Source of the DNA: Polyangiaceae bacterium
Lineage (GTDB): Bacteria > Myxococcota_A > Polyangia > Polyangiales > Polyangiaceae
DNA length: 64,000 bases
Assembly: GCA_015075635.1 (NCBI GenBank)
Contig: JABTUA010000002.1
Location: forward strand, 3,156,292 to 3,220,291
Direction: 5' to 3'
Positions 53,768 through 63,142 of this stretch are shown here, piece by piece. The notes under the pieces are model-generated. The model did no database searches. It was not told where the DNA came from and was given only the letters and a program-made list of their open reading frames with translations. A program made the translations under genes and the position numbers. The stretch's first letter is position 1. Every line of letters starts with the position of its first letter.

Positions 53768-53892
53768 CTCCTCAGAGCGGCGCGCCGAAGCTCTGCACCC
53801 AGAGGTGGCCGGCGGCGGTGGCTTGCCTGAAGCAACGAACAGGCTGGCCCTCGGCACTCGGCCGGACGAGGCTCGGAGCGCCGCGCTCCCGC

Positions 53893-55482
53893 TCAGGACG
53901 GAGGCTGGGAAGCACTGCTTCGGAGCAGCGCGTGCTGGCCCGGACGCGCATCGGCGTAGGATCCGTCTCTCGACCCGCGCTCGTGCTCGTCGGGGTAGAG
54001 CTCCGCGAGGCTCGCGATGTGCATCATCGAGACGCGGCGCAGGATGTGACCGCGACGGAGCTCGCTCGGGTCGCTCAGGCCCACGGCGCCGAGCAGCGAG
54101 TGGAAGCTCGCGATCGTCGCCTCGTGATAGCGCTTCACGCGGACGGACTTGTCGCCCACGTCGAGCGCGCGAGTGAGCGCGGGATCTTGGGTCGCGATTC
54201 CGACCGGACAGTCATTGGTGTTGCAGCGCAAGGCCTGGATACAACCCAGCGCGAGCATCATGCCACGTCCCGAGAAGCAGCCGTCGGCTCCCAGCGCGAT
54301 CGCACGCAGCAGGTCGAAGCCGGTCAATATGCGTCCAGATGCGAAGACCTTGGTCATGTCCCGGAGACCTGCTCGCCGCAAGGTGTCGACGACGAGCACC
54401 AAGCCGTGCTCGAGCGGTGCGCCGACGTGATTGGTGAACTCTTGGGGCGCCGCGCCGGTTCCCCCTTCGGCACCGTCCACGACTATGTAGTCGAGCGTGA
54501 TTCCGGTCTTGATCATGGCCTCGATCAGCTCGACCACGTCGCGCTCGGCTCCGACGCAGAGCTTCACGCCGACCGGCTTGCGGCCAGAGAGGTCGCGCAG
54601 CTGCGCGATGAAATGGAGCAAAGCGACAGGAGAGTCGATGCCCGGGTGGCGCGAAGGCGACATGACTCGCTCTCCCTGACGCACGCCGCGGATCGTGGCG
54701 ATCTCGGCGCTGACCTTGCTTGCGGGGAGCACGCCGCCGTAGCCGGGCTTGCCGCCCTGAGAGAGCTTCAGCTCGATCATCTTGATGTTCGGGTGCTGCG
54801 CCACGTCGCGAAATTTCTCCGGGTCGAAGCGACCCTCGCGGTCTCGGCAGCCGAAGTACGCCGTCCCGAGCTGCCAGATCAGGTCGCCGCCCCCGGCCAG
54901 ATGGTGCGGGCTCACCCCGCCCTCCCCGGTGTTGTGGGCGAAGCCGCCCAGGCGAGCACCGCGGCTGAGCGCACGGATCGCCGTGTCGCCCAGCGCTCCG
55001 TAGCTCATCGCCGCGATGTTCAGCCGCGAGCACGCGTACGGCTGCGCGGAGGTGGCTTCGCCGACCACCACCCGCGCCTCCTCGGTGCGCGCCGGCCGGG
55101 GGTACATCGCGTGCGCCGCCCATTCCACGCCGACCGCCGCCAAATTGCGCTTGGTGCCGAAGGGCACCGTCTCCGGATCGCCCTTGGCACGGCGGTAGAC
55201 CAGAGATCGCACCTCCCTGTCGAGCGGCACGCCATCGATGTCGCTCTCGCCGAAGTACTGCCGGATCTCGGGGCGCACGCGCTCGAGGACATAACGGAAG
55301 TGCCCGACCAAGGGGTAGTTCCGCAAGAGGGCGTGGCGGCGTTGGATGATGTCGTGGGCGCCCACGAACAGAACAGGGAGGCCCAGAAGCCAGACCGCGA
55401 GCGGAACGCCACTCGCCGGCGGCGTCGCTGCCAGCACGAGTGAGAGCCCGAGCAACAGGCCCAAGTACGCGAGGCGAAACAC
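53893..55482 (-). CDS. FMN-binding glutamate-synthase-like protein
   Basis: 529 aa. N-terminal TM (LAYLGLLLGLSLVLAATPPA and a second stretch), then a GltB/GltS FMN-TIM domain: CSRLNIAAMSYGALGDTAIR, GLAYFGCR-like LGTAYFGCRDREGRFDPEKF, VDGAEGGTGAAPQEFTNHVG (flavin phosphate loop), and CNTNDCPVGIATQDPALTRA. The large glutaminase domain of full GltB is absent; short membrane-linked relatives are known in archaea and bacteria. They may act as other flavoprotein oxidoreductases. First gene of a leftward group with Rnk-like and a hypothetical gene. Confidence 0.85.
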   Translation of the reverse strand: MFRLAYLGLLLGLSLVLAATPPASGVPLAVWLLGLPVLFVGAHDIIQRRHALLRNYPLVGHFRYVLERVRPEIRQYFGESDIDGVPLDREVRSLVYRRAKGDPETVPFGTKRNLAAVGVEWAAHAMYPRPARTEEARVVVGEATSAQPYACSRLNIAAMSYGALGDTAIRALSRGARLGGFAHNTGEGGVSPHHLAGGGDLIWQLGTAYFGCRDREGRFDPEKFRDVAQHPNIKMIELKLSQGGKPGYGGVLPASKVSAEIATIRGVRQGERVMSPSRHPGIDSPVALLHFIAQLRDLSGRKPVGVKLCVGAERDVVELIEAMIKTGITLDYIVVDGAEGGTGAAPQEFTNHVGAPLEHGLVLVVDTLRRAGLRDMTKVFASGRILTGFDLLRAIALGADGCFSGRGMMLALGCIQALRCNTNDCPVGIATQDPALTRALDVGDKSVRVKRYHEATIASFHSLLGAVGLSDPSELRRGHILRRVSMMHIASLAELYPDEHERGSRDGSYADARPGQHALLRSSASQPPS

Positions 55483-55499
55483 GGTACGCTCCTCTGTGA

Positions 55500-55910
55500 T
55501 CAGTAGCCGAGGCCGCCAGCGCGGGACTCGGGCATGCGAGTGACGGACTCGACGACTATCGCCTCCAGAAACGGCATGCCGCCGCTATCGCAGACCTCCC
55601 CCTCGGGGTGACCCAAGACGCATGCGCCGAGCGGCGAAAGCACGGAGATGCGCCCCCCTTCCGGGACGGCTTCGTCGGGATAGACCAGGCGAAGGACACG
55701 AGGTCGCGATTGTGAAGGTCGTCGCACGGCGACGATGGAGTCCATCGTCACGATGTGGGCGGCTTCATCGAGAGACTCGACGAGATCGGCTCGTGAGAGC
55801 TTGTCGTCGAGCAAGCGGATGACGGCGTTTTCAGCGTTGGTGCGGCCGGACAGCAGTGCTCCGAGCCGTTCGCTGTCGCGCCGAAGCAGCACGATGCGTT
55901 TGAGCGTCAT
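55500..55910 (-). CDS. Rnk-like GreA/GreB-family RNA polymerase-binding factor
   Basis: 136 aa from the ATG at 55908-55910. Helical N-domain (LGALLSGRTNAENAVIRLLD), then the GreA/B C-domain pattern of Rnk: AAHIVTMDSIVAVRRPSQSR, RLVYPDEAVPEGGRISVLSP and LGACVLGHPEGE. Rnk binds RNA polymerase but lacks cleavage activity because its coiled coil is short, which fits here. It lies between the hypothetical 55931 gene and the glutamate synthase-like gene, all leftward. Confidence 0.82.
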   Translation of the reverse strand: MTLKRIVLLRRDSERLGALLSGRTNAENAVIRLLDDKLSRADLVESLDEAAHIVTMDSIVAVRRPSQSRPRVLRLVYPDEAVPEGGRISVLSPLGACVLGHPEGEVCDSGGMPFLEAIVVESVTRMPESRAGGLGY

Positions 55911-55930
55911 GACTGGTCCTGAATCGCGGC

Positions 55931-56710
55931 TCACGCCGCATCCGTGCTTCTGGTCGGCTCGGGGCCCACGAGGCCGCTCGAGATGCGGTTCAACGCGCCG
56001 GAGAGCTCCCTCATGTCGCGGAACTGCCACTCCCGCTGCCAGACGCGGTGCGTCGTGTGTTTCCCCTTGTCCTCGAGGAGCTCGGCACCGAGCAGCCAGG
56101 GCGTCAGGTGGAGCTGGTAGCGGCACGAGCTCGCATTCGAGGGAAGGAGCGAATCTCGCGCGAGCTGCTCCAGAGCGAGCGCAGCAGGCAGCCCGCTGGA
56201 AGCGCTCATGTGCCACTCGGGGTTGGGCGTGCCCTCGCTCGGCTCGCCTTCGAACCAGTCGAGCTTGACGAGGACGGCGGAGCCGTCGTTCCAGATCGGC
56301 AGCACGCTGTGGGACTGGACGATCTTGCCGTCCACGACCCCGCGCACGCTCGTGGCGAGCGCGACGATTGGCGTCATGGCCAGGACGTCGTCGGGCTTGC
56401 CGCCAGGGAGCATTTGGTAGGATTGCTGGCTCGCGATGTCCTGCCCCTCATAGACAGGGAACTTGATCGTGTCCGGATAGCCCACGTCGGCCGCTTCCCG
56501 CAGCTTCGAACGGAAGGGGCCCACGACGAAGCTCTTGACCCTGTTCGCTGGTATCTCGACGTGAACGGGCGAGCTCGCGTGGACCGGGAACTCGCAGGCG
56601 ACGAGCTCCACGAGCTCCGTGTGGATCACCACGTCGCCGGACCTGATGAAGACGCAGGTAGAGCGGCCGCCACTCTTGCTGACCTTCGCTTGAAATGGGC
56701 TCGTGCTCAT
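55931..56710 (-). CDS. Conserved-looking hypothetical protein
   Basis: 259 aa from the ATG at 56708-56710. Soluble and without a signal. Features are FIRSGDVVIHTELVELVACE, VPSPVHVEI-like PVHVEIPANRVKSFVVGPFR, DVLAMTPIVALATSVRGVVD and LHLTPWLLGAELLEDKGKHT. No metal motif or known fold. The leftmost part resembles nothing I recognise; it could bind a ligand. About 20 bp upstream of the Rnk-like gene, so likely co-transcribed. Divergent from the two-component genes at 57012. Confidence 0.6.
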   Translation of the reverse strand: MSTSPFQAKVSKSGGRSTCVFIRSGDVVIHTELVELVACEFPVHASSPVHVEIPANRVKSFVVGPFRSKLREAADVGYPDTIKFPVYEGQDIASQQSYQMLPGGKPDDVLAMTPIVALATSVRGVVDGKIVQSHSVLPIWNDGSAVLVKLDWFEGEPSEGTPNPEWHMSASSGLPAALALEQLARDSLLPSNASSCRYQLHLTPWLLGAELLEDKGKHTTHRVWQREWQFRDMRELSGALNRISSGLVGPEPTRSTDAA

Positions 56711-57011
56711 GCTGTTCGACCTCCGATGGGGGTTTCTCGGAAACTGCTCAGTGCGTGTGGGCGCTCGAGCTGGAGCGTCCACCCATCGAGCTCCAGCGTA
56801 GGTTCGGCGAAGAAGTCCGGATATCGGGCACACGCGGATTCTGAGGGGCGCGCAGCGGCGAAGATGGGTTCCTCACAGGCGTGCAGCGGTGGGGCTTTCT
56901 CCCTAGCCGGCCCTCCACCGTCTCGCGCCCGCTCTCGGGTAACGCCCTAGGGAAAATGCGCGCGGCTCTTCGGCCATGGCGCGTGCGCTCGAGGAGAGCT
57001 AGGAGCGAACG
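56711..57011. other. Divergent promoter region, no gene
   Basis: A 301-bp gap between divergently read genes. A near-palindrome CGCCCTAGGG (56946-56955) and CTCCCTAGCCGG (56903-56914) stand out, and GAGGAGAGCTAGGAGCGAAC precedes the kinase start as its Shine-Dalgarno. No confident promoter was read. Confidence 0.4.
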
Positions 57012-58148
57012 GTGATGACGCCATCGCAAGCACCGATAAGTGGCGAGACGGAGCTCAGCGCGCGGTCCGACGCGCTGGCGGAGCGGGTCAAGGAGCTTCA
57101 GTGTCTGCACTCCATCTCGAGCCTGCTTAGGGGGAGACACGAGCTCGGTGACATCCTCCAGAAGATCGTGGACGTGCTGCCATCGGCCTGGCAGCACCCA
57201 GAGCTCGCGCGGGCCGCGATCACCCTGAAGAGCCGCCGGTATCAGACGCGGCGCTTCCGCGAGCTCGGCTGGCGCCGGGAGGTCCCGATCATCGCTGATG
57301 CAGAGCCGGTCGGGGCGCTCGAGATCGGGTACACGGACCGCTTCCCCGACGGAAGGGAGCCAGAGTTCCTGCCAGAGGAGGACATCCTGCTGTCCACGGT
57401 GGCCGAGCGGCTGGCCGAGATCGTCTCCCTGAAGGAGGCCCAGAACCGACTCGCGTCGTATCAGGAGCACCTTCGCTCCCTGGCGTCCGAGCTTACGCTC
57501 GCCGAGGAACGCGAGCGGCGGAGCCTCGCCATCTGTCTTCACGATCGGATCGGACAGGGCCTCGCCGTCGCGAGACTGAAGCTCGAAGCGCTGAAGCATG
57601 TCCTTCCGGCTGAGCACCATGGACGGCTCGACGACGTCTCGAGCCTCATCAAGCAGATAGTCAACGACACACGAGCACTGACCTTCGAGATCAGCCCGCC
57701 CATTCTCTACGAGCTCGGGCTCGAGCAGGCGGTCAGCTGGCTCGGCGAGCACATGAATCGACAGTTCGGCCTCGCCGTGGAGGTACGGGCGGATCCCGAG
57801 CTCGTCGAGCTCACCGAAGGCGCGAGCGTGATGTTGTTCCGCTCCATTCAGGAGCTCTTGACCAACACCGTGAAGCACGCGGAAGCCTCTCGGGCGTCTG
57901 TGCGAATGATGAACGACGCCGGCGAGCTCCGAGTCGAGGTGGAGGACGACGGCATCGGCTTCGACGCGACCTCCCGGGGCTGCGTCCCGTCCACCACCGG
58001 CGGATTCGGGCTCTTCAGCATCCGCGAGCGCATGGGTCACATGGGCGGTCGGGTGGAGGTCGATTCCAGCCCCGGAAGGGGCGCTCGCATCCAAATCTGG
58101 GTTCCCGGAGCCGACGACGAGCAGGATAGGCAGAGGAGCCGCGCGTGA
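57012..58148 (+). CDS. NarX/NreB-type soluble histidine kinase with GAF domain
   Basis: 378 aa. No TM. A GAF-type domain (ELQCLHSISSLLRGRHELGD to GALEIGYTDRFPDGREPEFL) is followed by HisKA_3: LAEERERRSLAICLHDRIGQ (with the phosphorylatable His in LHDRIGQG) and a HATPase (IQELLTNTVKHAEASRASVR; DDGIGFDATSRG; GFGLFSIRERMGHMGG). Overlaps its response regulator by GTGA. Kinases of this class regulate nitrate or NO responses in many bacteria; the ligand is unknown. Confidence 0.9.
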   Translation: MMTPSQAPISGETELSARSDALAERVKELQCLHSISSLLRGRHELGDILQKIVDVLPSAWQHPELARAAITLKSRRYQTRRFRELGWRREVPIIADAEPVGALEIGYTDRFPDGREPEFLPEEDILLSTVAERLAEIVSLKEAQNRLASYQEHLRSLASELTLAEERERRSLAICLHDRIGQGLAVARLKLEALKHVLPAEHHGRLDDVSSLIKQIVNDTRALTFEISPPILYELGLEQAVSWLGEHMNRQFGLAVEVRADPELVELTEGASVMLFRSIQELLTNTVKHAEASRASVRMMNDAGELRVEVEDDGIGFDATSRGCVPSTTGGFGLFSIRERMGHMGGRVEVDSSPGRGARIQIWVPGADDEQDRQRSRA

Positions 58149-58810
58149 AGATCCTCCTTGCGGACAACCACAAGCTCTTCGTCGAAGGGTTACGAACGAT
58201 GTTGGCGAACCTGCCGGGAGCTCAGGTCGTCGGCGACGCGAGCAACGGTCGAATGGCCGTGCGTCTCGCCCGTGAGCTCTCGCCGGACCTCGTGATCATG
58301 GACATCGGCATGCCGGAGCTGAACGGCATCGACGCTACGCGACAGATCCGCGCGGAGCTTCCGAACACGAGGGTGCTCGCGGTCTCGATGCACTGCGATC
58401 GCCAGTACGTGGCCGGCATGCTCGCCGCCGGCGCGTCCGGCTACGTGGTAAAGGAGAGCGCCTTCTCCGAGCTCGCCCAGGCCATCGAGATCGTGATGCG
58501 CGGAGGCCGCTACCTCAGCCCAGACATCATCGGCGTCGTCCTCGACGACTACGTGCAGCGCCTCGCGCCACCGGAGGGGTCGGCGCTCGCCAAGCTCTCC
58601 GATCGCGAGCGGGAAGTATTGCAGCTGATCGCGGAGGGGCACCCTACCGCCCAGATCGCGTCGCGGCTGCACGTCAGCCGCAAGACGGTCGAGACCCACC
58701 GCAAGAACATCATGCTCAAGCTGGAGCTGCGCAGCGTCGCGGATCTGACCAAGCTAGCGGTGCGCGAGGGCCTCACATCGCTCGACCTTGGTACGAAGCC
58801 GGGCAAGTGA
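58145..58810 (+). CDS. NarL/FixJ-family response regulator
   Basis: 221 aa from a GTG. Receiver (ILLADNHKLFVEGLRTML, phospho-Asp in LVIMDIGMPELNGI, VVKESAFSELAQAI) and a LuxR-type HTH (LSDREREVLQLIAEGHPTAQ, IASRLHVSRKTVETHRKNIM). Partner of the overlapping kinase. It probably activates denitrification or NO-response genes in the region; the exact site was not identified. Confidence 0.92.
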   Translation: MKILLADNHKLFVEGLRTMLANLPGAQVVGDASNGRMAVRLARELSPDLVIMDIGMPELNGIDATRQIRAELPNTRVLAVSMHCDRQYVAGMLAAGASGYVVKESAFSELAQAIEIVMRGGRYLSPDIIGVVLDDYVQRLAPPEGSALAKLSDREREVLQLIAEGHPTAQIASRLHVSRKTVETHRKNIMLKLELRSVADLTKLAVREGLTSLDLGTKPGK

Positions 58811-58897
58811 GCGCGTACCGCCGCGTGACTGGTTGTTCGTGGTCGAATTGCTCTGCGTGGTGCCATCGGCCATCGAACGGCAAGCGGGTAATCCCGG

Positions 58898-60690
58898 CGC
58901 GTAGGAGTTTCCATCTGTCAAAACCCACCGAGTCCAAGATACGCGGCGGCGGAGCTCGGGTCGAGTGCTGCCCGCGAACCCTCGCGCGGCGGGCGTCCGA
59001 CGCAGCTCGGCAGAGATTCTCCGCGTCGCCGGCTGCGCAGGGCACAGCTCCGCCTTCGGCGAGGCGCTCACCGACGTCTCACTCCTTCCCGAACCCCAAC
59101 ATCAACTGCTCGGGCACGCTAACGCCGACACGGGTCGCAGGCGGGGCCCTCGGGCCGAGGCCATGCTCCGCGAGCAGGCGGGTGATCTGGGCGCGGGTGT
59201 TGGCGACCTCGGCCCAGCGCATGGGCCCTGAGCAGCGCGGGCGGGTCTCCACGTCGGCGGCGAAGACGTGAGCGAGCCAGGCCCACCGCTTTCGGGGTGC
59301 GGGCGCGTCGTCCGTGTCGCCGATCAGCTCGAGCTGATCGCCGCGAGCAGGCGGGGCTTGTTCGCGGTCGCGTCGTCGAGCGCGGGCGTGGGCACGACGG
59401 ACGCCGGCGCGAGGGTGGCTCGAGAAGTACGCCGAAGTACCGGGCAAGTGGAATCGCGGCGGGGGCACAGCAGCGACAGGCCGCGGGATGAGGTCAGCTG
59501 GCTCGAACACGAGCGCTCGCGTGCCGTCGCGCCACACCTTCTTGAACGTCAGCTCGAGCTTGCCGTCCGCGCGGCGCTCGAGGCGGTCCTGCGCGACGAG
59601 GGGGCGCGTGATGTACTGCAGAGCCGCTCCACGCGACGGCGGTCCCGCCGTCCGACCTGCACGGCGTGGATGTTGATACCGCGCACCTCTGCGATGGGCT
59701 GGTCGGTCGCATCGACGGCGCGGGGGCGCGCAGGTGGGTCAGGCGGGCGATGAGGCGAAGCGGCGGCTGGCCAGCGCGGTCGCCGCTCACGGAAGGCCCT
59801 GCGCGGCGGCGGCGGCGTAGCAGGCGGCCAGGCCAGGCTCGTCGAGGGGCGAGCTCTGGTGGCGTGTCCTCGACGAGCTCGGGGGGTCGAGGCTCTTGCC
59901 GTGCGCTCGGAGGAGCTTCTCGACGCGAGCGGCGGTGCGCGCAGCCACCTCGGCGATGTCGGTTCGCGTGGGCGTGTCGAGCTCGCGAAACTCGAGCAGC
60001 GAGCGCGGGTCGTCGTTCTCGTGAACGTAAACGCCGTCGAGCACCAGCGAGTGGAAGTGGACGTTCAGGCGCAGCGCGCTGTCCGTCCTCTGCACCGCGG
60101 CCACGCCGCCCGTGTGCGCGTCTGCGACGCTCGCTGGCCCGGCTGGCGCTTCGCTCGCCAGCGCGGTGGGCGGTCCACCTCTGCCATGAACGCGCTCACC
60201 ACCTCGGCGCAGAGCTTCCGGTCGTAGCCGAGCAAGGCTCCGCAGTCCCCAGGGCGGTGAGCAGATCAATGGCGAATGGGCACGCGCGGCAGGACGCTCT
60301 GCTCCAGAGTGGACGGCGGTGTCCGCCATCCGCCGACCGAGGCAGGAGGGGCAGAATCCGCGCTGTTTGCAGGAGAAGGCGACGAGCTCGGAGTAGCCGC
60401 ACTCGCGACAGACCAGATGCAGACACCCGTGCTCGAGACGCCCGCAGCGAAGGTACTCCTCGAACTCCTTCACCACGAAGCGCGGCAGTCCGCCGTGCTC
60501 CTCCGCGCGCTCGAGGAACGCCGGCCAGTGCTCCGCCACCGTCTGGTAGAGCACGGTCCTCTCCGGCCGGTGGCGGAAGCGCGAGCGCTCGGGCTGTGCG
60601 AGCGCATGTGCAGGGTGGCCCACGCCACTGCCGCCTCAGCGAGCGGCGTGCCAGCCAGGTGAACCCAAAACCCCGCTGTTTCGCTCGCTC
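58898..60690 (-). mobile_element. IS91-family element, decayed
   Basis: The minus strand encodes the transposase in pieces: N-terminal zinc finger (CLHLVCRECGYSELVAFSCK), HSLVLDGVYVHENDDPRSLL (the HUH-type region), RGINIHAVQVGRRDRRRVER, WRDGTRALVFEPADLIPRPV, and C-terminal RRCSGPMRWAEVANTRAQIT to VPEQLMLGFGKE. Small insertions and deletions relative to 27849-28490 (for example near 60307, 60268 and 60240) break the frame, so it is probably inactive. Left end GTAGGAGTTTCC near 58901, right end CGCTCGCTCA near 60690. No inverted repeats, as usual for IS91. Confidence 0.82.
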
Positions 60691-60777
60691 AGCTACTTCA
60701 CCGTGCTCTGGCACGCGTACGCGCGCCTGGGCTTCGACGTCGAGCCCCTGGCTCGCGCAGCGGGGGTGTCGCCGTGA
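60688..60777 (+). pseudogene. Tail of a gene cut by the IS91-like element
   Basis: The frame gives SYFTVLWHAYARLGFDVEPL then ARAAGVSP and a stop that overlaps the start of the next gene (GTGA). Its 5' part is replaced by the IS end at 60690. Translational coupling to the next genes shows it was the upstream member of their operon. The family is not recognised. Confidence 0.5.
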
Positions 60778-61172
60778 GCGCGCCCCGGAGCCAGCGTCGC
60801 GTACCCACGCGCGTCTTCGTCTACGGCACGCTCCTCGCCGGTGAGCCGAACCACCGCGTCCTGGCTGGAGCGCGACTTGTCGCGAACGCGCGCACGGAGC
60901 CCGCGTTCGAGCTGCGGGACCTCGGACCGTTTCCGGGTCTCGTGAGCGGCGGCGCGCACGCGGTAGCCGGCGAGGTGTATGAGGTCGACGAGGCGACGCT
61001 CGCCGCGCTTGACCGGCTCGAAGGGCATCCGCGCTTCTACCGTCGCACGCGCATCGCGCTCGACGACGGGTCGCTCGTCCAGACCTACCTCCTCCCGCCC
61101 GAGCAGGTCGAGGGTCGTCCCGTCATCGCCTCGGGCAACTGGCGCTCGCGCCGAAAGGAGACCGCAGCATGA
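60774..61172 (+). CDS. Gamma-glutamylcyclotransferase (AIG2-like) family protein
   Basis: 132 aa from a GTG. The GGCT fold is visible from RVFVYGTLLAGEPNHRVLAG with the YGTL substrate loop, VAGEVYEVDEATLAALDRLE with the acidic residue, and GHPRFYRRTRIAL. This family makes 5-oxoproline from gamma-glutamyl amines, or is uncharacterised. Coupled to the gene tail upstream (GTGA) and to the next gene (ATGA). Confidence 0.85.
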   Translation: MSAPRSQRRVPTRVFVYGTLLAGEPNHRVLAGARLVANARTEPAFELRDLGPFPGLVSGGAHAVAGEVYEVDEATLAALDRLEGHPRFYRRTRIALDDGSLVQTYLLPPEQVEGRPVIASGNWRSRRKETAA

Positions 61173-61411
61173 AGATCGTGATGAGAGACGGGCGCGTGTT
61201 CCAAGGCACCGCGCTGCAGATCGTGAAGGCCATGCAGGACATCGCGTTCGGCGTCGAGGACTTCACCGTGCCGAAGTACATCGAGTGGGTCGTCGCCAAC
61301 GCGCGCAAGTTCGAGGAGGTCGAGCTCGACGTGAAGGGCGAGACCGACGAGGAGCTTGCCGCGTCGCTCGTCGCCGAGATGCTCCGCACCGGCCTCACGG
61401 CGAAGGGGTAG
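61169..61411 (+). CDS. Small hypothetical protein
   Basis: 80 aa. Starts MKIVMRDGRVFQGTALQIVK and has MQDIAFGVEDFTVPKYIEWV, then an acidic C-terminus (DEELAASLVAEMLRTGLTAK). It resembles small helical proteins found beside GGCT genes, with no known function. Overlaps the GGCT stop by ATGA. Soluble, no signal. Confidence 0.6.
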   Translation: MKIVMRDGRVFQGTALQIVKAMQDIAFGVEDFTVPKYIEWVVANARKFEEVELDVKGETDEELAASLVAEMLRTGLTAKG

Positions 61412-61424
61412 TCGACGCTCAGCG

Positions 61425-62093
61425 TCAGACGCCCGCCCGGACGGAAGCGCGGCGGCGATTCGTGCTGGACTTTGTCATGCGACCTCGCGCGAGGGTTCCA
61501 GCGCGGGCGCCAGCAATAGCCGTCTGCACTGCGATGGCGAGCCAGTCCTCGTTCAGTTGGCGAGATGGCGTGCGAGAGTCGACGATCGCGCGCACGACAT
61601 CCAGGAGGAGCTGCGCATCGGTGTTTGGCGGCAGCTCACCGCGATGAATCGCGCGTGTGACCATCGTTATCCACTCGCCACGGCGTTCGTCTACCGCGGT
61701 TCCAATGAGCGACTCGACCTCGGGATTGTGGCGCTCGGTGAGCAGTCGCGCCCAAGCTCGGCCTTCTACCTTTCGACCGATGGCGCGTCGCCGCTTGAAT
61801 GCCTCGAGGAGATCAGCCTCGAGCTGCCCCGTGTCCGGAAGCGAGCTGTCTCGAAGAGGTATCCGCATTCGCTCCACGAGAGCGGCGACCAGCGCCGCAC
61901 GATTCGGCCAGCGTCGATAGATCGTCGTCTTGTTGACGGCGGCCCTGGATGCGATCGCTTCCATGCGAAAGTCGGCGTAGCCCGAGTGGGAGAGCTCGAC
62001 GAGCGCAGCATCGAGCACGCGTCGAACCACCTGCTCGCTACGCCCCCCGAGGAGCCCTTGAGTACGGCGGGACGTTCCGGCTGCGTGATGCAT
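61425..62093 (-). CDS. TetR-family transcriptional regulator
   Basis: 222 aa from the ATG at 62091-62093. HTH (VVRRVLDAALVELSHSGYAD, ASRAAVNKTTIYRRWPNRAA) with the TetR pattern, followed by a helical ligand-binding domain (AIGRKVEGRAWARLLTERHN, EVESLIGTAVDERRGEWITM) and a basic C-terminal tail. Divergent from a small membrane protein; a perfect 13-bp inverted repeat lies between the two starts and is its likely operator. Confidence 0.9.
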   Translation of the reverse strand: MHHAAGTSRRTQGLLGGRSEQVVRRVLDAALVELSHSGYADFRMEAIASRAAVNKTTIYRRWPNRAALVAALVERMRIPLRDSSLPDTGQLEADLLEAFKRRRAIGRKVEGRAWARLLTERHNPEVESLIGTAVDERRGEWITMVTRAIHRGELPPNTDAQLLLDVVRAIVDSRTPSRQLNEDWLAIAVQTAIAGARAGTLARGRMTKSSTNRRRASVRAGV

Positions 62094-62120
62094 AGGTCTC
62101 AACCGTAACATTGCGCCGTT

Positions 62121-62149
62121 CGAGATGGCAACGCGCCGTTGCCATCTCG
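62121..62149. promoter_or_regulatory. TetR operator, perfect 13-bp inverted repeat
   Basis: CGAGATGGCAACG, then CGC, then CGTTGCCATCTCG. The arms are exact reverse complements. Located between the divergent tetR start (62093) and the start at 62174, which is the typical place for an autoregulatory TetR site. Confidence 0.75.
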
Positions 62150-62173
62150 GTGCAGTCGCTGTACTCTCGCCGC

Positions 62174-62488
62174 ATGCTCTGGCACAACGTCGCTTGCTTC
62201 TTCGGAGGCGTGTTTCTCGCCAACTTCGCCCCGCACTTCGTCGCCGGAGTATCGGGCCGCCCATTTCCAAGCCCCTTCGCGACGCCGCCGTTTCGAGGGC
62301 TCTCGTCACCAGTCGTGAACGTCCTCTGGGGGCTCTTCAACCTCGCAGTGGCGTACGGCCTGCTCGTGCTCGTCGGGAGTGTGGAGCCCAAGAACCTGTC
62401 CCAGGTCTCCATCGCGGCTGCGGGCTTCGGCCTCGCGTCGCTGGGGATTGCCCGCTCGATGGGCAGACTTCAGCGCGGTTCGACGTAG
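62174..62488 (+). CDS. Small membrane protein under TetR control
   Basis: 104 aa from the ATG at 62174 (MLWHNVACFFGGVFLANFAP). Three hydrophobic segments (HNVACFFGGVFLANFAPHFV, VVNVLWGLFNLAVAYGLLVL, VSIAAAGFGLASLGIARSMG). No known transporter signature. Its divergent partner TetR and the operator between them suggest induction by a small molecule. Confidence 0.65.
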   Translation: MLWHNVACFFGGVFLANFAPHFVAGVSGRPFPSPFATPPFRGLSSPVVNVLWGLFNLAVAYGLLVLVGSVEPKNLSQVSIAAAGFGLASLGIARSMGRLQRGST

Positions 62489-62842
62489 CCGCCTCCCGTC
62501 ACGCCTTTGCCACCGCCGAGGACGCGGAGAAGCGCCGCGCCCAGCTCGAGGCGATGAAGCCCGGCTCGCGTTACCCGGTGGTCGCGTTCTGACGCGCGCC
62601 ACGCGCGCCGACCTTGGCCCACGTGGCCGTGTCACGCAGCCCGGCGTCGTGCCCCGCGCGAAGGGCCACGGGCGCGCCCGGGCGCAACGTCGTCGCGGCC
62701 CATCGCCGTGTAGGCGACCGGCCTCTAACTGCCTGAAAGAACATCAAGAATCGACATCCGCCGGCCTTGCTAGGGGTCGAAACGGAGGCCTGTATGTCCT
62801 CACGCGACGGGCACTTCGCACGACGCGCCACGGAGGACGACG
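62489..62842. other. Intergenic region with possible gene tail
   Basis: Directly after the small membrane gene, a second frame gives SRHAFATAEDAEKRRAQLEA then MKPGSRYPVVAF and a stop at 62592, likely the end of a decayed gene. The other 250 bp hold nothing recognisable except a probable Shine-Dalgarno before 62843. Confidence 0.35.
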
Positions 62843-63142
62843 ATGAGCACGACGACAAAGAACACGCAGACGACGAAGACGGTGAGCCAGGGCGAGAGCC
62901 GCTACGGAACGCCCGAGCCGCAGATCGCGCTCCGCTTCCCCAAGGGCACCAGCTACCGCGTCGTGAAGGCCGCGCTCCACAGGCTCGCCGCCGACGTCGA
63001 GCTGGCCACGCCCGCGAGCGAGCGCTGGTGTGTGAACACAGAGGACTTCAACGAGAGTGGGCGCGTCTACCTCGAACTCGCCGACGCGACGCCCGCCGAG
63101 GCCGCGCGCGGGATGGCGATGCTCACGAAGCTGGCGGGGTGA
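62843..63142 (+). CDS. Small hypothetical protein
   Basis: 99 aa. Polar Thr/Lys-rich N-terminus (STTTKNTQTTKTVSQGESRY), then FPKGTSYRVVKAALHRLAAD and CVNTEDFNESGRVYLELADA. The Shine-Dalgarno is GGAGGAC. Its end overlaps the end of the viperin-like gene by 20 bp on the other strand. No known family. The pattern is compact and coding-like, so it may be real. Confidence 0.55.
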   Translation: MSTTTKNTQTTKTVSQGESRYGTPEPQIALRFPKGTSYRVVKAALHRLAADVELATPASERWCVNTEDFNESGRVYLELADATPAEAARGMAMLTKLAG

